From the NCBI RefSeq assembly GCF_027595985.1, contig NC_073307.1, positions 120,569,678 through 120,633,677 on the forward strand: a stretch of 64,000 nucleotides of DNA, given 5' to 3'. Positions 22,679 through 33,787 of this stretch are shown piece by piece. Numbering within the stretch: position 1 is the first letter of the stretch; each line of letters begins with the position of its first letter. The stretch comes from Sorex araneus (taxonomy: Eukaryota > Chordata > Mammalia > Eulipotyphla > Soricidae). The notes under the pieces are model-generated. The model was not told the origin of the DNA. It searched no databases and saw nothing but the letters and a program-made list of their open reading frames with translations. A program made the position numbers and the translations under genes.

Positions 22679-23989
22679 GCTCAGATGCTCTCTGCTGGTG
22701 TTCCTGGAAACACAAACAAGAAAGTATTTTCAATATGATCATAGATTCTCGTGGCCATACAGGGACCTGGAACCAGAGAGGAACAAGCAAGACAAAGTTT
22801 AAGCAGGTCCAAATATGAAATTTGGCACTTCATATTTGGACTCTGTCTGATCTTTCTGAATAAAGCATGAGATTTCTCTATTTTATTTTTCAGGAACATG
22901 AGGTATTCTAAGGTCCTGATTTTCCCAGGTCCTGATTTTCCCACTAGTCTTGTTGGCCATGTCCCATTGCACAGTGTCTGCAGGGGGATCTCAGGGCAGG
23001 ATGTGAGGGACAGCAGCAGAAATCTGAGCCCATCCTCCTTATATTCTGTGTCTCCCTTTCTTCAGAGGCATGAAGTGTGTAACATCTCTAGATAACTAGA
23101 CACAACTATGTGACATCTTAGTGACTGAGAATGACCCACTGAAAAGCAAAGAGGACACAGAGAGTTGAAGTAATAAGACCCAGTAGTGCCTCTTCTTTAG
23201 GGCCCATGAGTCAGTGATCTGAAAATAATGACCTCTTACTTATGTTAATTAGTGTGCCCCAATGGCTAACATTTCTCAGGTTTGCAATGGGTTCTTATGA
23301 AATGTTTTCCAACCAGAAGGTGAAAAATGAGCCAGAGGGATGTTTGGAAGCAAAGGAAATTTGGATCACATGCAAAAAAAAAGAGCCATTAAATGGAGTT
23401 GTAACCAGAATAAGCATGCATAATAAGTATCATTACTCTTAATTTAGAAAGTTTTTTTTTGTTTGAGTATATTCATTAATCATGCACAATGATTATTTCT
23501 GTCTTCTGTAAGCTCAAAAATTTAAAAGACTACATTGGGCACATGCAAATATAAAGGGTATTATCTACGATGACAATTAAAAACTCACTGAATTTAATAT
23601 TTTTATATGGAAAAGGACACCTAAGCAATAGAGATTGGAGAGAGTGGGACTGAATGAGAGATTTCATCACTTATTAAATTGTTACATATGAAAGTGTAGA
23701 GGAGAGACAATATAGATTTTAATATGAATTTTTATAGAGGATTCTTTGGAAAAGGTGGTAGGATATTGATTTTTTTATGTTTGTGCCACACTTGGAGATG
23801 ATCTGGGGGCTACTCCTGGCTATGTGTGCAGAAATTACAGACAGAGATACTAGTAGGACCTATGGGATGCTGAGGATAGAACCTGGGCTGGCCTCATGCA
23901 AAGCAAATATCCTACTGCTGTACTATCATTTGGGCCACATGGATATGGTTATTGGCAAAGTGCTTTTTCCAGTTACTTAGGATTTAAGT
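22679..23989. repeat. Array block U (5' flank of receptor copy a)
   Basis: Matches the upstream regions of copies b (31911-33180) and c (36882-38740): intron/leader sequence, then gtttgcaatgggttcttatg, an AT-rich stretch and an old SINE at 23770-23940. Could hold a noncoding first exon and promoter, but I cannot identify them. Confidence 0.65.
23770..23940 (-). mobile_element. Old type 1 SINE shared by several U blocks
   Basis: Heavily decayed (gctactcctggctatgtgtg, then cctatgggatgctgagg). Copies in the same relative position at 32975-33145 and 38530-38695 show it was present before the array duplicated. Confidence 0.7.
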
Positions 23990-23997
23990 ACAAATGG

Positions 23998-24752
23998 TAA
24001 CTTAATTTCCAGGTGTTTGCTTTGATTCTCTGCGTCTGTGTGTGATTAGCTTCTATCTTCAGTGCATCGTGGTCTAAGAAGATAGTTGGTACAATTTCTA
24101 TTTTTCTGATTTTATTGAGGTATGTTTTGTGTCCCAGTACATGGTCTATTTTGGAGAATGTTCCATGTGCACTGGAAAAGAATGTGTATTCTTTCTTTCT
24201 GGGGTGTAAAGCCCTGTATAGGTCTATTAGGCCTCTCTCTTCTATTTCTTCCTTCAGAGTCTGTGTTTCCTTGCTGAGTTTTGTTCTTGTCGATCTATCC
24301 AGAGGTGATACGGCATTGTTGAAGTCTCTGACTACTATTGTGCTGTTAGTGATGTCCTCCTTAAAGTCTGTTAGGAGTTGTTTTAAGTATTTAGCCGGTC
24401 TCTCATTAGGTGCATATATGTTTAAGAGTGTGATTTCTTCCTGTTGCACATATCCCTTGATAAATAGGAAGTGACCTTCGTTGTCCCTCCTAATCTTTTT
24501 CAACCTGAAATCTATGTTGTCGGATACTAGTATTGCCACCCCAGCTTTTTTGAGGGAGTTGTTTGCTTGCAGGATTGTTTTCCATCCCTTGACTTTGAGT
24601 CTGTGTTTGCCCTGACTGTTCAGGTGTGTTTCTTGCAGGCAGAAGAATGTTGGGTTTAGTTTCCAAATCCATTTTGTCACTCTATGTCTCTTAATTGATG
24701 CATTTAGGCCATTGACATTGAGAGAGATTATTGTCATGGGGTTTTGTGTCAT
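23998..24752 (-). pseudogene. L1-D ORF2 N-terminal endonuclease fragment
   Basis: About 250 open codons with [29 protein letters not shown] (usual VGDFN, so the Gly is replaced) and LDHDALK in place of the usual SDH. The last native residues are NTWKL; the frame then runs into flanking DNA. The altered motifs suggest the endonuclease would be inactive even apart from truncation. Confidence 0.8.
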
Positions 24753-24809
24753 CTTTCTGTGGGGTTTGTTGTTCTTGTGGGGTTCTTCCTTGACTTACAA
24801 TAGCCCCTT

Positions 24810-25765
24810 TAGTCCTTCTTTAAATTTGGTTTTGAGTCTATGAAGTTCCTGAGCTGTTGTTTATCCGAGAAATAGTGTATGGTTCCTTCGAGTTTGAGTG
24901 AGAGTTTAGCCGGATAAAGTATTCTTGGTGAGGCGTTCATTTCTTTGAGTTTTTTCACTATGTCCCACCATTGTCTTCGGGCTCAGAGGGTTTTCTCTGA
25001 TAGGTCTGCTGTAAATCTGAGGGGTGCTCCTTTGTATGTGGTTTCCTTCTTTGACCTTGCTGCTTGCAGAATTGTGTCTCTATTCACTGCGTCTGTCATT
25101 TTGACTATAATATGCATTGGAGTCTTTTTATTTGGGTCTCTTTTTGCTGGTACTCTTCGGACTCCTTGGATCTGGATTCCTGCCTTCTCCAGCTCTGGGA
25201 AGTTCTTGGCAATGATGTCTTTGACTGTGTTTTTTGCATTGGGGTTACTTCCCTGTGCTTCTGGTACTCCAATGATTCTAATGTTGCTCCTCTTGAAGTC
25301 ATCCCCAAGGACTCTGATTCTCTCTATAGCCATTTTGAGGTCTTTTGCCATTATTTGTTGTTGTCTGTAAGCTTTCTGCAGCTCATCTTCAAGGTCACTG
25401 ATTCTGTCTTCGGCTGTAGTCATTCTACTGTTGAGGGCACCTAGTGAGATTTTTAGTTCATCTACTGGCTCCTTTATTTGTGTGACCTCTGTTCGTAATT
25501 TTGTGACATCTGTTTGTAGCTTTGAAATTTCTGATCTCATTTCTTCTTGCATTTTCTTGGTTGACCATTCCAAAGCATTGTTCATCTCCTCCCTTAATTT
25601 ATTGGTTGTCTGTTCAATGGATGCTTTGAGTACATCAACTCTTTCAAGATTTCTTCTCTGAATTCTTTTTTCTGAGAGGTCCAGTATGTGGGTGGACCCT
25701 TTGGAGATTTCTGGAATCTTTTCTTCATTTTCTCTTCATGGAAGGGATTTCCGCTGTTTCTTCAT
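24810..25765 (-). pseudogene. L1-D ORF1
   Basis: ATG at 25765 opens the usual N-terminus in a shifted frame. From 25585 a 200-codon open stretch covers the coiled coil, the RRM (NIRIIGVPEAQGS) and most of the C-terminal domain. It ends in TGA at 24983-24985, where relatives have CGA (Arg) in the ETLRARRQWW motif, a typical CpG decay change. In-frame homology continues beyond. Confidence 0.8.
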
Positions 25766-26147
25766 ATTGTTGTGGAAGTCTAGAGTTGTAGCCTTCTAGT
25801 TGTCTATCCCTATTCGCTCTTTCTCCGGTGGGGGGGGGATTCTGTTGGTGCTAAGTTGATGTTGGAGGCTTTGTTCCAATTCCAGAATACTTCCTTATTC
25901 TCAGACTCTCCTCTTGGTTTATGTAGGGCATTTAGTGATGATTTAAGGCTATGCTGTCTTTACGAGGAGTTTGTGGAGATTCTATTGTCCACTGATAACT
26001 TTTGTGAAGTTCAACTTGGCTAAAGAACTATTTTTGTGAAAATGATTTAGATGGCCAGGGTGATTTTCAAAGAAACAGGTTATAGAGTATGTAATGTAAG
26101 AAAAATCAAAACTGCAGCTGCATAAGCGGCCACCGCTCTGGCAAGTG

Positions 26148-26194
26148 GCCACGCCCCCTTTGAGGCCACGCCCCCTGCACTACAGACCACGCCC
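26148..26194 (-). promoter_or_regulatory. L1-D 5' UTR array of CCACGCCC boxes
   Basis: Three boxes (26148-26157, 26164-26173, 26185-26194) spaced 16-21 bp, like those of L1-A and L1-B. Likely KLF/Sp-type binding sites of the L1 internal promoter; inferred from motif only. Confidence 0.55.
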
Positions 26195-26402
26195 CCAGTA
26201 ATCTCTTGGGGGACAGGGCGGGGTAGGCGGGTGGGAGAGGGTCGGTAGGCGGAGTCCCGATCCTGTTTGTCAGTACCTTATTGGGAATTCGGCGTTACAG
26301 AGGAGCAGAGGCATGTCCACGCAGCGCAGGCAGTTCAGGGGTTCCAGGGGAGCCCCCCACAGCCCCAAAACCGATGGGAGAGTGGCACAAATGGTAATTT
26401 AA

Positions 26403-27059
26403 ACTTTAACTTGGGAATAGCTGGGAACAAGATGAAGAAGAGCTGTTGGTTTAATGATTTTCAAGTAAAACCTTTTTTGGTTTTGTTTAGAAAAAACTGA
26501 ATTAACAGAACAAAACTAGTGACTCTGAGAGGAGGACAAGAGGGGTGAGTAGAGGGTCTTTTTGGTGATGGGATAACACTGAAATCCTGTAGGTGGGTGT
26601 GGTGAGTGGGAGACCCATGTAGAGGAATGAATTTAACCCTTTAACTTCATATCTAAGTAATTGAAACCATTTGAAACTAATGTAAAAAGAATGAAAATCT
26701 TAAGTGAATATTATCCTTTCCATCTAGAGAAAAGAAAATGGAAGACCCAGGTTTTGAGTGGTAGGTACCTAATTATCTGCAGTACCTGATTATCTGCATA
26801 TAATTGGTATGCAGCTATTCTGAATCTCCAGGTCTGAGTCAGATGCTTTTCCTTTACCAACCCTACAGATTCTTTTCTAGAGTGGAATGGAACTTTTTAA
26901 GGAGAAGGCAGAGACAGCTGTCAGTAATTCTATACAGATCCCAGGAGGAATATAATGATAAGGGATTTTTTGTATAGTCTTGATTATACAGTTTCAAGTG
27001 TTAAAGAAAGTTTATAAAAAAATAAAGAAAAAGGGCTTAATGAACAGTTTTGAATTTTT
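26403..27059. repeat. Block U continued, right of L1-D
   Basis: Continues the 5' flank after L1-D (aactttaacttgggaatag), matching 33195-33780 and 38755-39350. Landmark atcccaggaggaatataatg. No gene seen. Confidence 0.65.
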
Positions 27060-27892
27060 TTTCGATTTTTTGTTCAATAATCCTGTTACTGTAGGGTTTC
27101 AGGCATAAAGCATTTCAGCAGGGCATATTCCACTATGGATCCACATCCCTCCATCCTGGAGCCCCATCTTTTCCTCCCTTGTCTCCTCACCATCATAGAT
27201 TTCCTTCTGAACCAGGTTCTCAGTTTCTGTTGGTCTTGGGCATTTGTTACTCCCTAACAATATTTCTTTATATGAGACAGATTATTCTCTCTATACATAT
27301 CATTTTCTTTTTAACTTTACATACAGTAATATTCATCAGCACAGCAAGCCACAAATTTGATATAATTTGAAAACTTCCCCAAACAATGGTCAAAGACCCT
27401 AGTCCCTTCCTGCTAGGAAAAGACAACTGTTGTTCGACAAAGCAGGAAACTCAAGTGGACAGAAGACACCCCTCCTACCCAGGGCAGTGAATGGAGGACT
27501 CATTTGCTTGGTGAGAGATGATGAATAAGCCACAAAATCTCTCTTGGGTTTTGCACTCACTCTTGGTGGCACATGTCCTCTTCATTCATGTCACTGAACA
27601 TAAATGTCAGTTGGGGTAAGTACTTCTCTTTTTTGTCTTTTGACAAAGCCTTTGAAACCGGAACTTTCTTCATATTTGTTGTGGTTTATAATAATGCTCA
27701 TTATTATAATCTCGTGTAGCACCATTCATTTTGACTATTTATTGTAATACACTTATTAACACAGAAGAAGATAAATTAAGTAGAATAAATGACTTTTTTT
27801 TTATGAGAACTGGGTAGGCCAACAGGCCCTAACCCAGGAAACATGCCTAAGGAATTCAAGGTTTTCTGTCATATCACTGTAAGTTCTCTGGG

Positions 27893-28066
27893 GTGGGAAC
27901 GATAGCACAGCAGGTAGGGCATTTGTCTTGCACGTGGCCAACCGAGGTTCAATTCCCAGCATCCCATATGGTCCCCTGAGCACCGCCAGGAGTAATTCCT
28001 GAGTGCAGAGCCAGGAGTAACCCCTGAGCATCGCCAGGTGTGACCCAAAAAGCAAAAAAAAAGTCT
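27893..28066 (+). mobile_element. Type 1 SINE
   Basis: ggggtgggaacgatagcaca head, the body with accgccaggagtaattcc, and an A-tail at 28050-28061. Inserted into block V. Confidence 0.88.
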
Positions 28067-28215
28067 AAGCCTTACCTACATGGACCCTGGTTCAGTCCAT
28101 GGTATTGCATGACCCCCTGGTTCAGTCCATGGCATTGCATTGCATCAGGAGTAAACACCAAGAACAGAGCCAGGAGTAGCCCCTGAACATTATCAGGTGT
28201 GTCCCAGAAACAAGA
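28067..28215 (+). mobile_element. Degenerate type 1 SINE remnant
   Basis: Contains gagccaggagtagcccctga and aggtgtgtcccagaaac near its end, with a duplicated phrase (ccctggttcagtccatgg at about 28087 and 28113) replacing the middle. Old or rearranged. Confidence 0.55.
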
Positions 28216-28260
28216 CAATTTGTTAATTTATTCTATTTATTTATTTATTCTAGACTCAAG

Positions 28261-28792
28261 AGAGTCTCTTGCCCGCACGCCTGGCTGTCTTCCCCGGGGC
28301 CCCTCGGAGGGCATGGGCTCCAGCTTCCCTCCCCGCCCCAAGCAGAGCTCCGGGCGACCAAAGACCACTGAAACCTAACTACAGCCATGCTGAAGGTTCC
28401 TCTCTACATGTTCGGACAGGCCTCATGCATGAAGGTACCAGCAGAGGAATCCAGGTGTGTCTAATCCCATCAACGGCCAACATCCAGAGAGACTTAAAAG
28501 CAAGCTCTCAGAAGCGATATCTTGTAGCTTGCTTCTCCCTCTGTGAGAAACGGGCAAGCTTCTGAGAGTTTCCTGCCCACATGGGACAGCCTTGCAAGCT
28601 TCCCATGGTGTATTTATATGCAAAATCCAGTAACAAGCTGGATCTCATTCCCCTGACCCTGAAGAGCCCCCAGTGCAACATCTTTAGGAGGGTCAGGTCG
28701 TGATAGACTTCTAAGATCTCAGGGAAAGGACGAAATGAGATGTTACTGAGCCCACCTGAGAAATCGGTGATTAACGGGATACTGTGATACTG

Positions 28793-28795
<3 letters not shown>
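28261..28795 (+). mobile_element. Roughly 550-bp retroposon with simple-repeat tail
   Basis: GC-rich 5' part (cttgcccgcacgcctggctg), a middle with ccaacatccagag, the part ctgacc...gaagagcc, and a tail of gatactgtgata type. Clearly homologous to 49541-50089. It shares its 3' half with 38061-38430 and 62180-62621. No coding frame is conserved between copies. Confidence 0.75.
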
Positions 28796-28796
<1 letters not shown>

Positions 28797-28841
<45 letters not shown>

Positions 28842-28842
28842 T
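28797..28842. repeat. (ATTT)n microsatellite
   Basis: About eleven tandem ATTT units, uninterrupted, between two retroposons. Confidence 0.95.
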
Positions 28843-28849
28843 GTTTGTG

Positions 28850-29133
28850 GCAGATCCGAGGGTGGCCAATTGGAGAGCCTGGCAAGCTACTGAGAGTATC
28901 CCGCCCGCACGGCAGAGCCTGCCAAGCTCCCCGTGACATATCCAATATGCCAAAAACAGTTACAATAACAGATCTCATTCCCCTGACCCTGAAAGAGCCT
29001 CCAATAATTGGGAAAGATGAGTAAGGAGAGGCTGCTAAAATCTCAGGGCTGGGACAAATGGAGACGTTACTGGCACCTGCTCGAGTAAATCGATGAACAA
29101 TGGGATGACAGTGATGACAGTGACAGTGACAGT
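28850..29133 (+). mobile_element. Type 2 SINE / 550-bp family hybrid with GACAGT tail
   Basis: The left part matches type 2 SINEs (gagcctggcaagctactgag). The centre has the ctcattcccctgaccctgaa block of the 550-bp family. The right end returns to the type 2 end (cgatgaacaatgggatgaca) and closes in repeated gacagt units. Suggests the two families share modules. Confidence 0.7.
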
Positions 29134-29974
29134 GATCATTTATAATGAGAGGAGTTTCCATCAGATGTCTCTAAATGGGGCAGTTCTGAGGGACAGTCAG
29201 TGTTATAGAGACTGCGGTTATCTACTATTTTCATTATCCTCAGTAATATTATTGAGGGTCTGGGAACAGGGCTGCCTGATTCTGAATGGTACCAAGCAGT
29301 TGGGGCTCTGTCATGGTTGGGCACCTGCTTTGAGAAGGGCAGAAGAAAGGCACCAAACCTTGTGTTCTGCCTCTCGTTTCTTCCCCTGGTTGGTTGCTAA
29401 ATGTCACAGAGGACCACAGTGTCCACCACAGTGTTAACACCATTATTTAAAAGGGGAATACACAAAAATGGGAGAGGCATTGGGTCTTTAAGACTTGTCA
29501 CTTTTAGTTATTGAGGTTCATTTTTAATCACAGTTGCTATTGTTTTTTTCCAAATTCAAAATCTTGAACACAACATAATTATACAATTAAATATCTATAA
29601 ATGACTACAAATATCACCACCTTTTAAAATACAAATCAAGTTATATTGGCAATAATGTATCATTGAGAAATCATTCTGAAGAAGTTATATAGATGTAAAT
29701 ATGAGAAGAAAAAAAATAAAGCGAACAATTTGATGGAATGTAGTGAATAAGAGATCCATCACCCAGACCATGTCCTACACAGTAACTTCTGTGAATATGC
29801 TGAAGAAGATAGAATCTTCTGCCTTTTGGAATCACCAAATCCCACTTGCATATTCTACACATATTATGTATTCAGCAGGAAATACCACTATGCATCATAG
29901 ATGGATTTCCATTTAATCTGACTCTGGTACACCCAGATACATGAGACATGACAAAATCATGAGGACAGCAATTA

Positions 29975-30980
29975 GCCCTTCCTGATGGCAGGTGGGAAAA
30001 TACCTCTTAAGGTGTTTTTCTCCTTTAGTTATTTTTGTATGGGCACAGAAAGAGATACATTGAGGCTTGTAGGGCTGCTCTCCTGGGAACATCTTGCCAC
30101 AGACTCAGACTACAGAGCTCAGGCAGATTAATCATTCTTAACTCTAGCAGGGTTCAAATCTAATCTAGTTATTACTTTTTGGATCATGACAGCATCTGTC
30201 CATGACCAAGCTCTTAATTTATAGTTAAGCATTAGGCACTTTGGCCAGGCCCATCTCGATGCCAGGGTAGCACATAGCTCACCACTTGCCCTGCGTCCAT
30301 CCACTCCTTCCTTGGGACCCTGCTTTTGGGGGTGCTAGAAAGTAAAGGCAGCTGGGGCTTAGGTTGAGAGAACAGATGCCCAGGAGGAAAGTAAAATTTA
30401 GAGTCAAATGACTCCCACATAACAAAAGCATAGCATTTACTACTGTCTTCCTATGCCCATACAAAAAGGATATTGCTCTGAATAAACTATACAGAGGACT
30501 TAAGGAGAAGAGAAAAACAATATTTACAAGTCAATAGGGCACAAAGAAAGAAGTTATAAATGAACACAGAGGAAAGGGAGCACTGTGTATGCACAGTATC
30601 AGAATGGTTAGCCCAAATAAACCTAAGCTACCTGAGGCTGTTATCCTACATCTTAGTGGAGGATAGTTGGCATCCCTGGGTGGTCCCGAACTGCCAACTA
30701 AAGGTAAGAGGGAGAGCCCAGGCTGCGAGACGCAGTGCAGAGAGATGAGTGGGTATCGTGGAATGAAGAATGCATGAGATGGGAGAGCTGAGAGATTGAA
30801 CAAATGGTAACTAATCAGCAACCAGCCGGGTCCTGGTTCTTCCTTTGCCTGCCCATTACCTACAACCATTCTGATACTGTGCATACACAGCGGCTCGAGA
30901 GCATGGAATGCAGGCAGTGAGACAGAGAGCCACCTGGAGAGCCCACAAACACACATCCTTCTGCGTGCGTAATTCTTTAC
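29975..30980. other. Unassigned 1-kb segment replacing blocks X, Z and the 3' end of copy b
   Basis: Nothing here matches other parts of the window. It contains a perfect 27-bp inverted repeat (30583-30609 and 30864-30890, about 254 bp apart). A weaker inverted pair (gtatgggca near 30035 and 30455) brackets the left half. A 141-codon minus frame (30531-30956) has no recognisable domain. It could be an LTR-like or other mobile segment, or DNA captured from elsewhere; I do not recognise it. Confidence 0.6.
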
Positions 30981-31910
30981 AGGCTGCCTTGACTTCGATC
31001 CTTCTCTGGAACTTCCTGCACAGCTCTCTGAAGAATTACTTTGACGCTCCTTCTTTGCTTGCCTATAAGAGCCAACATAGAATTAAATAATGGGATTGGC
31101 ACAGCTGTTGATACAGGTTAATGCCTCTGTCAATAGAATTAATTTTAAGATGTGTGTAGTAGAAATATTAGGTGAAAGAGAAAATGATGGATGCACCAAG
31201 CAAGCTATAGAGGAGGAAGACCAGCACTGTGAGCCTTATTGTCACATATAGTTTGGTCAACTTCATCTTCTGGGAGTCACATAGCAATCTCGTCATCATT
31301 ATCAGGCTGGATAAATAGAAGAACAAAGAAGAAAATCAGTCACGTGGCAATGCTGAAATCAATTAACTTTCATAAATGTATATTAGATTCTCCCAATTGA
31401 ATGCCATTGAACTCCATTCTCCAAATGGTCAGTAATAGGGACAGTGCCCAGAGCAGGGCACACACAACAGAGGAAATGTGTTTCGGGCAGCGGCAATGAT
31501 ACCAGATGGGCTGTAGAACACATAGGTAATGCTCAGTGCTAATGGCAGTAAGACTGCTCAGGCTTACAACAGAGGGAAAAAAACATAATGAAGAAAAATT
31601 GGAAAATGGGCATGACATATAATTTGATATCTCTGACAAAACTCTTTATGCAGAATACCATGTTTGTGGGTGAAAAGACAAAATCAGCTCCTGCCAAGTT
31701 GAGGATGTAGACAGAGAAATCATTCCTCTGCATGCAGAAAGCCAGGAGTCAGAGCACCTCAGCGTTTCCTGCCAGCCCCTCCAGGGAAATGATGAATTTC
31801 AGAAGGTCTGCAACCAAGAAAGTCATGTAAAGTTTTCTATCAAAGTCCAGCCAGTCACTTGCATTCTGCGGTGTGTTTTCAGTCACCCAGGCTGTGACAG
31901 TTACATCCAT
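30981..31910 (-). pseudogene. MRGPRX-like receptor, copy b, broken and 3'-truncated
   Basis: Starts at ATG 31910 with the family opening (V-T-V-T-A-W-V-T-E). The conserved segment-1 Trp codon is TGA (31749-31751), so translation would end after about 50 codons. A frame change near 31560-31600 follows. The TER motif reads TEH. Segment 4 (ALLWALSLLL) and the NPII region can still be recognised. Homology stops at about 30981, in the middle of the C-terminal tail, where unrelated sequence begins; the last 25-30 codons and the stop are gone. A dead copy. Confidence 0.85.
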
Positions 31911-33787
31911 GCTCAGATACTCTCTGCTGGTGTTCCTGAATACACAAACGAGAAAGAATTTTCAGTAGGTTCACAGATTCTCATGGCCATCCAGGTACCT
32001 GAGACCAGAGAGAAGCAACTGAGTCGGTTCAAGCAGGCCTCACAGCTTTGAAACCCCCTATTTGGATTCAGTCTAATCTTTCTGATTAAAGCCTGGGAGA
32101 TCTCTGAATTGCAACTTTTCATAAACATGAAGTGTTCTAAGGTCCCAATTTTCCCACTAGTTTCCTAGGTCATGTCCCATTGCACACTGTTTGGAGGGGA
32201 CTTTTCCTGGCAGGATGTAAGGGCAGCAACAGGGCTCTGAGCCCAGACTTCTTCTGCTCTGGGTCTTCTGTACTTCCGATACAAGAACTATGTGATATGT
32301 CAATGAGTGAGAATGACCCACTGACAGGCAAAGAGAACACTGGGATTTGTAGGAATATGACCCAGTAGTGCCTGGTCTGTTAGGATCCATGTGCAAGTGA
32401 TTTGAAAAGATTGACCTCTCACTCATGCTCATTAGTGTACCCCAATGGCTAACATTTGTCAGGGTCACAATGGGTTATTATGAAATGTTTTTCAACTGGA
32501 AGATAAGATGAATGAGGAGGGAAGTTTTAAAGCAAAGGAAAGTTGAATCACATGCAAAAATAAAAATCACTAAATGGAACTGTCACCAGAATAAGCATGC
32601 ATAATAATAAGTATCATTACTCCTTGTAAGTTGGAAATTTAGTTTGTTTGAGTTTATTTATTAAACATGCATAATGATTATTTCTACCTTCCGTGAGCTT
32701 ACAAGTTAAAAGACTCTATTGTGCACCTGATGATATAAAGAATATTCTTTATGATGATAATTAAGAACTCACTCAATTTGTAATATTTTAGTATGGAAAA
32801 GGGCACCTAAGCAATAGAGAGAGGAGAGAGTAGGGCTGAATGAGAAACTTCATTGTCTATTGAATTCTGTTATGTATGAAGGTATGGAAGAATGTTAATA
32901 TTTGCAGTTTTTTAGTATGCATTTGTATAGAGGATTCTTTGGAGAAGAGGATAGAATACTGACTTTTTGTTTTGTTTTGTTTTATTTTTGTGGCACACCT
33001 GGTGATGCTCAGGTGTTACTTCTGGCTATGTATATAGAGATTATGACTGTAGGTACTTGAAGGACCTGATGAAAGTGTGGAAATGGAACTGGCTGGCCGC
33101 ATACAAAGCAAACACCCTACTGCTGTACCATTATTCCAATCACATGGAGATCAGTTATAGGTTTTTTCCAAGTTACTTGCGATTTAAACACAGATGCTTG
33201 TTTGAACTTCAATTTGGGAATAGCTATCAAATCAAGGTGAAGAACAGCTGCTGATTTAGTACTATTGAAGATAAAACCTCCGTCTTTATTTTCTTTAGAA
33301 AAAAGTGATTTAAACATAAAAAACTGCTGACTCTGAGAGGCTGCCAGGAGGGCTCAATAGAGGGTCTATACGGTGATGGCAGGACACTGAGATCCTGCAG
33401 GACGGTGTGGTGAGGGAGATACCCAGGAAGAGGTATGAAATTAACCCTTGAACTTCATATCTAAGTTATTGAAACCATTCAAAACTCATGTAAAGGAATG
33501 AAAATGTTAAGTAAATACTATCATTTCCATATAGAGGAAATAAAATGGAAGCATCTAGGGTTTCAGTGACAGATACTGATTCCTTGCATATCATTGACAT
33601 AGTGCTGTTCTGAATCTCCATGTCTGAATCAGATGCCTTTCCTTTCCCAACCCTAAAAATGGATTTGTAGAATGGAATAGAACCTACTAAAGGAGATGGG
33701 ATGGGAAGATGCTAGTAAGTCTTATTACAGATCCCAGGAGGGATATAATGACTTGAGATATTTTTTTTGTGTGTGTGTGTGTAGCCC
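31911..33787. repeat. Array block U (5' flank of receptor copy b)
   Basis: Splice-acceptor region, then sequence parallel to 22680-27050 without the L1-D insertion. Its old SINE is at 32975-33145. A GT run lies at 33770-33782, next to the L1 3' end that follows. Confidence 0.65.
32975..33145 (-). mobile_element. Old type 1 SINE in block U
   Basis: Same position and decay pattern as 23770-23940; landmark ttgtggcacacctggtgatg. Confidence 0.68.

Larger units (their letters stand above)
23998..26386 (-). mobile_element. L1-D: 5' half of an L1 lacking its 3' end, with target duplication
   Basis: Contains a GC-rich 5' UTR (about 25770-26386), ORF1 (about 24810-25765) and the ORF2 endonuclease domain from ATG 24752 to about residue 250. 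It then stops at TTAAT with no reverse transcriptase, 3' UTR or A-tail. Flanks at 23990-24005 and 26387-26402 match over 16 bp with one mismatch (acaaatggtaacttaa). The same site is uninterrupted in the 5' flanks of copies b and c. Confidence 0.85.
27060..29974. repeat. Array blocks W and V, second copy, with insertions
   Basis: W is at about 27060-27540 and V at 27590-27880. V continues at 29140-29974 after a run of inserted retroposons (27893-29133). Landmarks: ccctaacaatatttctttat and cattcatgtcactgaac. The block ends abruptly at about 29974, where an unrelated segment begins. Confidence 0.7.

Noticed and set aside
28269-28565. 98-codon frame with a GC-rich start
   Set aside because: Lies within the 550-bp retroposon; the homologous copy at 49541 does not keep the frame.
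29975-30500. Endogenous retroviral LTR
   Set aside because: Only a weak inverted pair near the ends and an AATAAA-like stretch; no TG...CA ends with duplication, no primer-binding site and no retroviral coding sequence seen. Left unassigned.
30531-30956. 141-codon minus frame in the unassigned segment
   Set aside because: No recognisable domain or signal; spans the inverted repeat; a single copy gives no conservation test.
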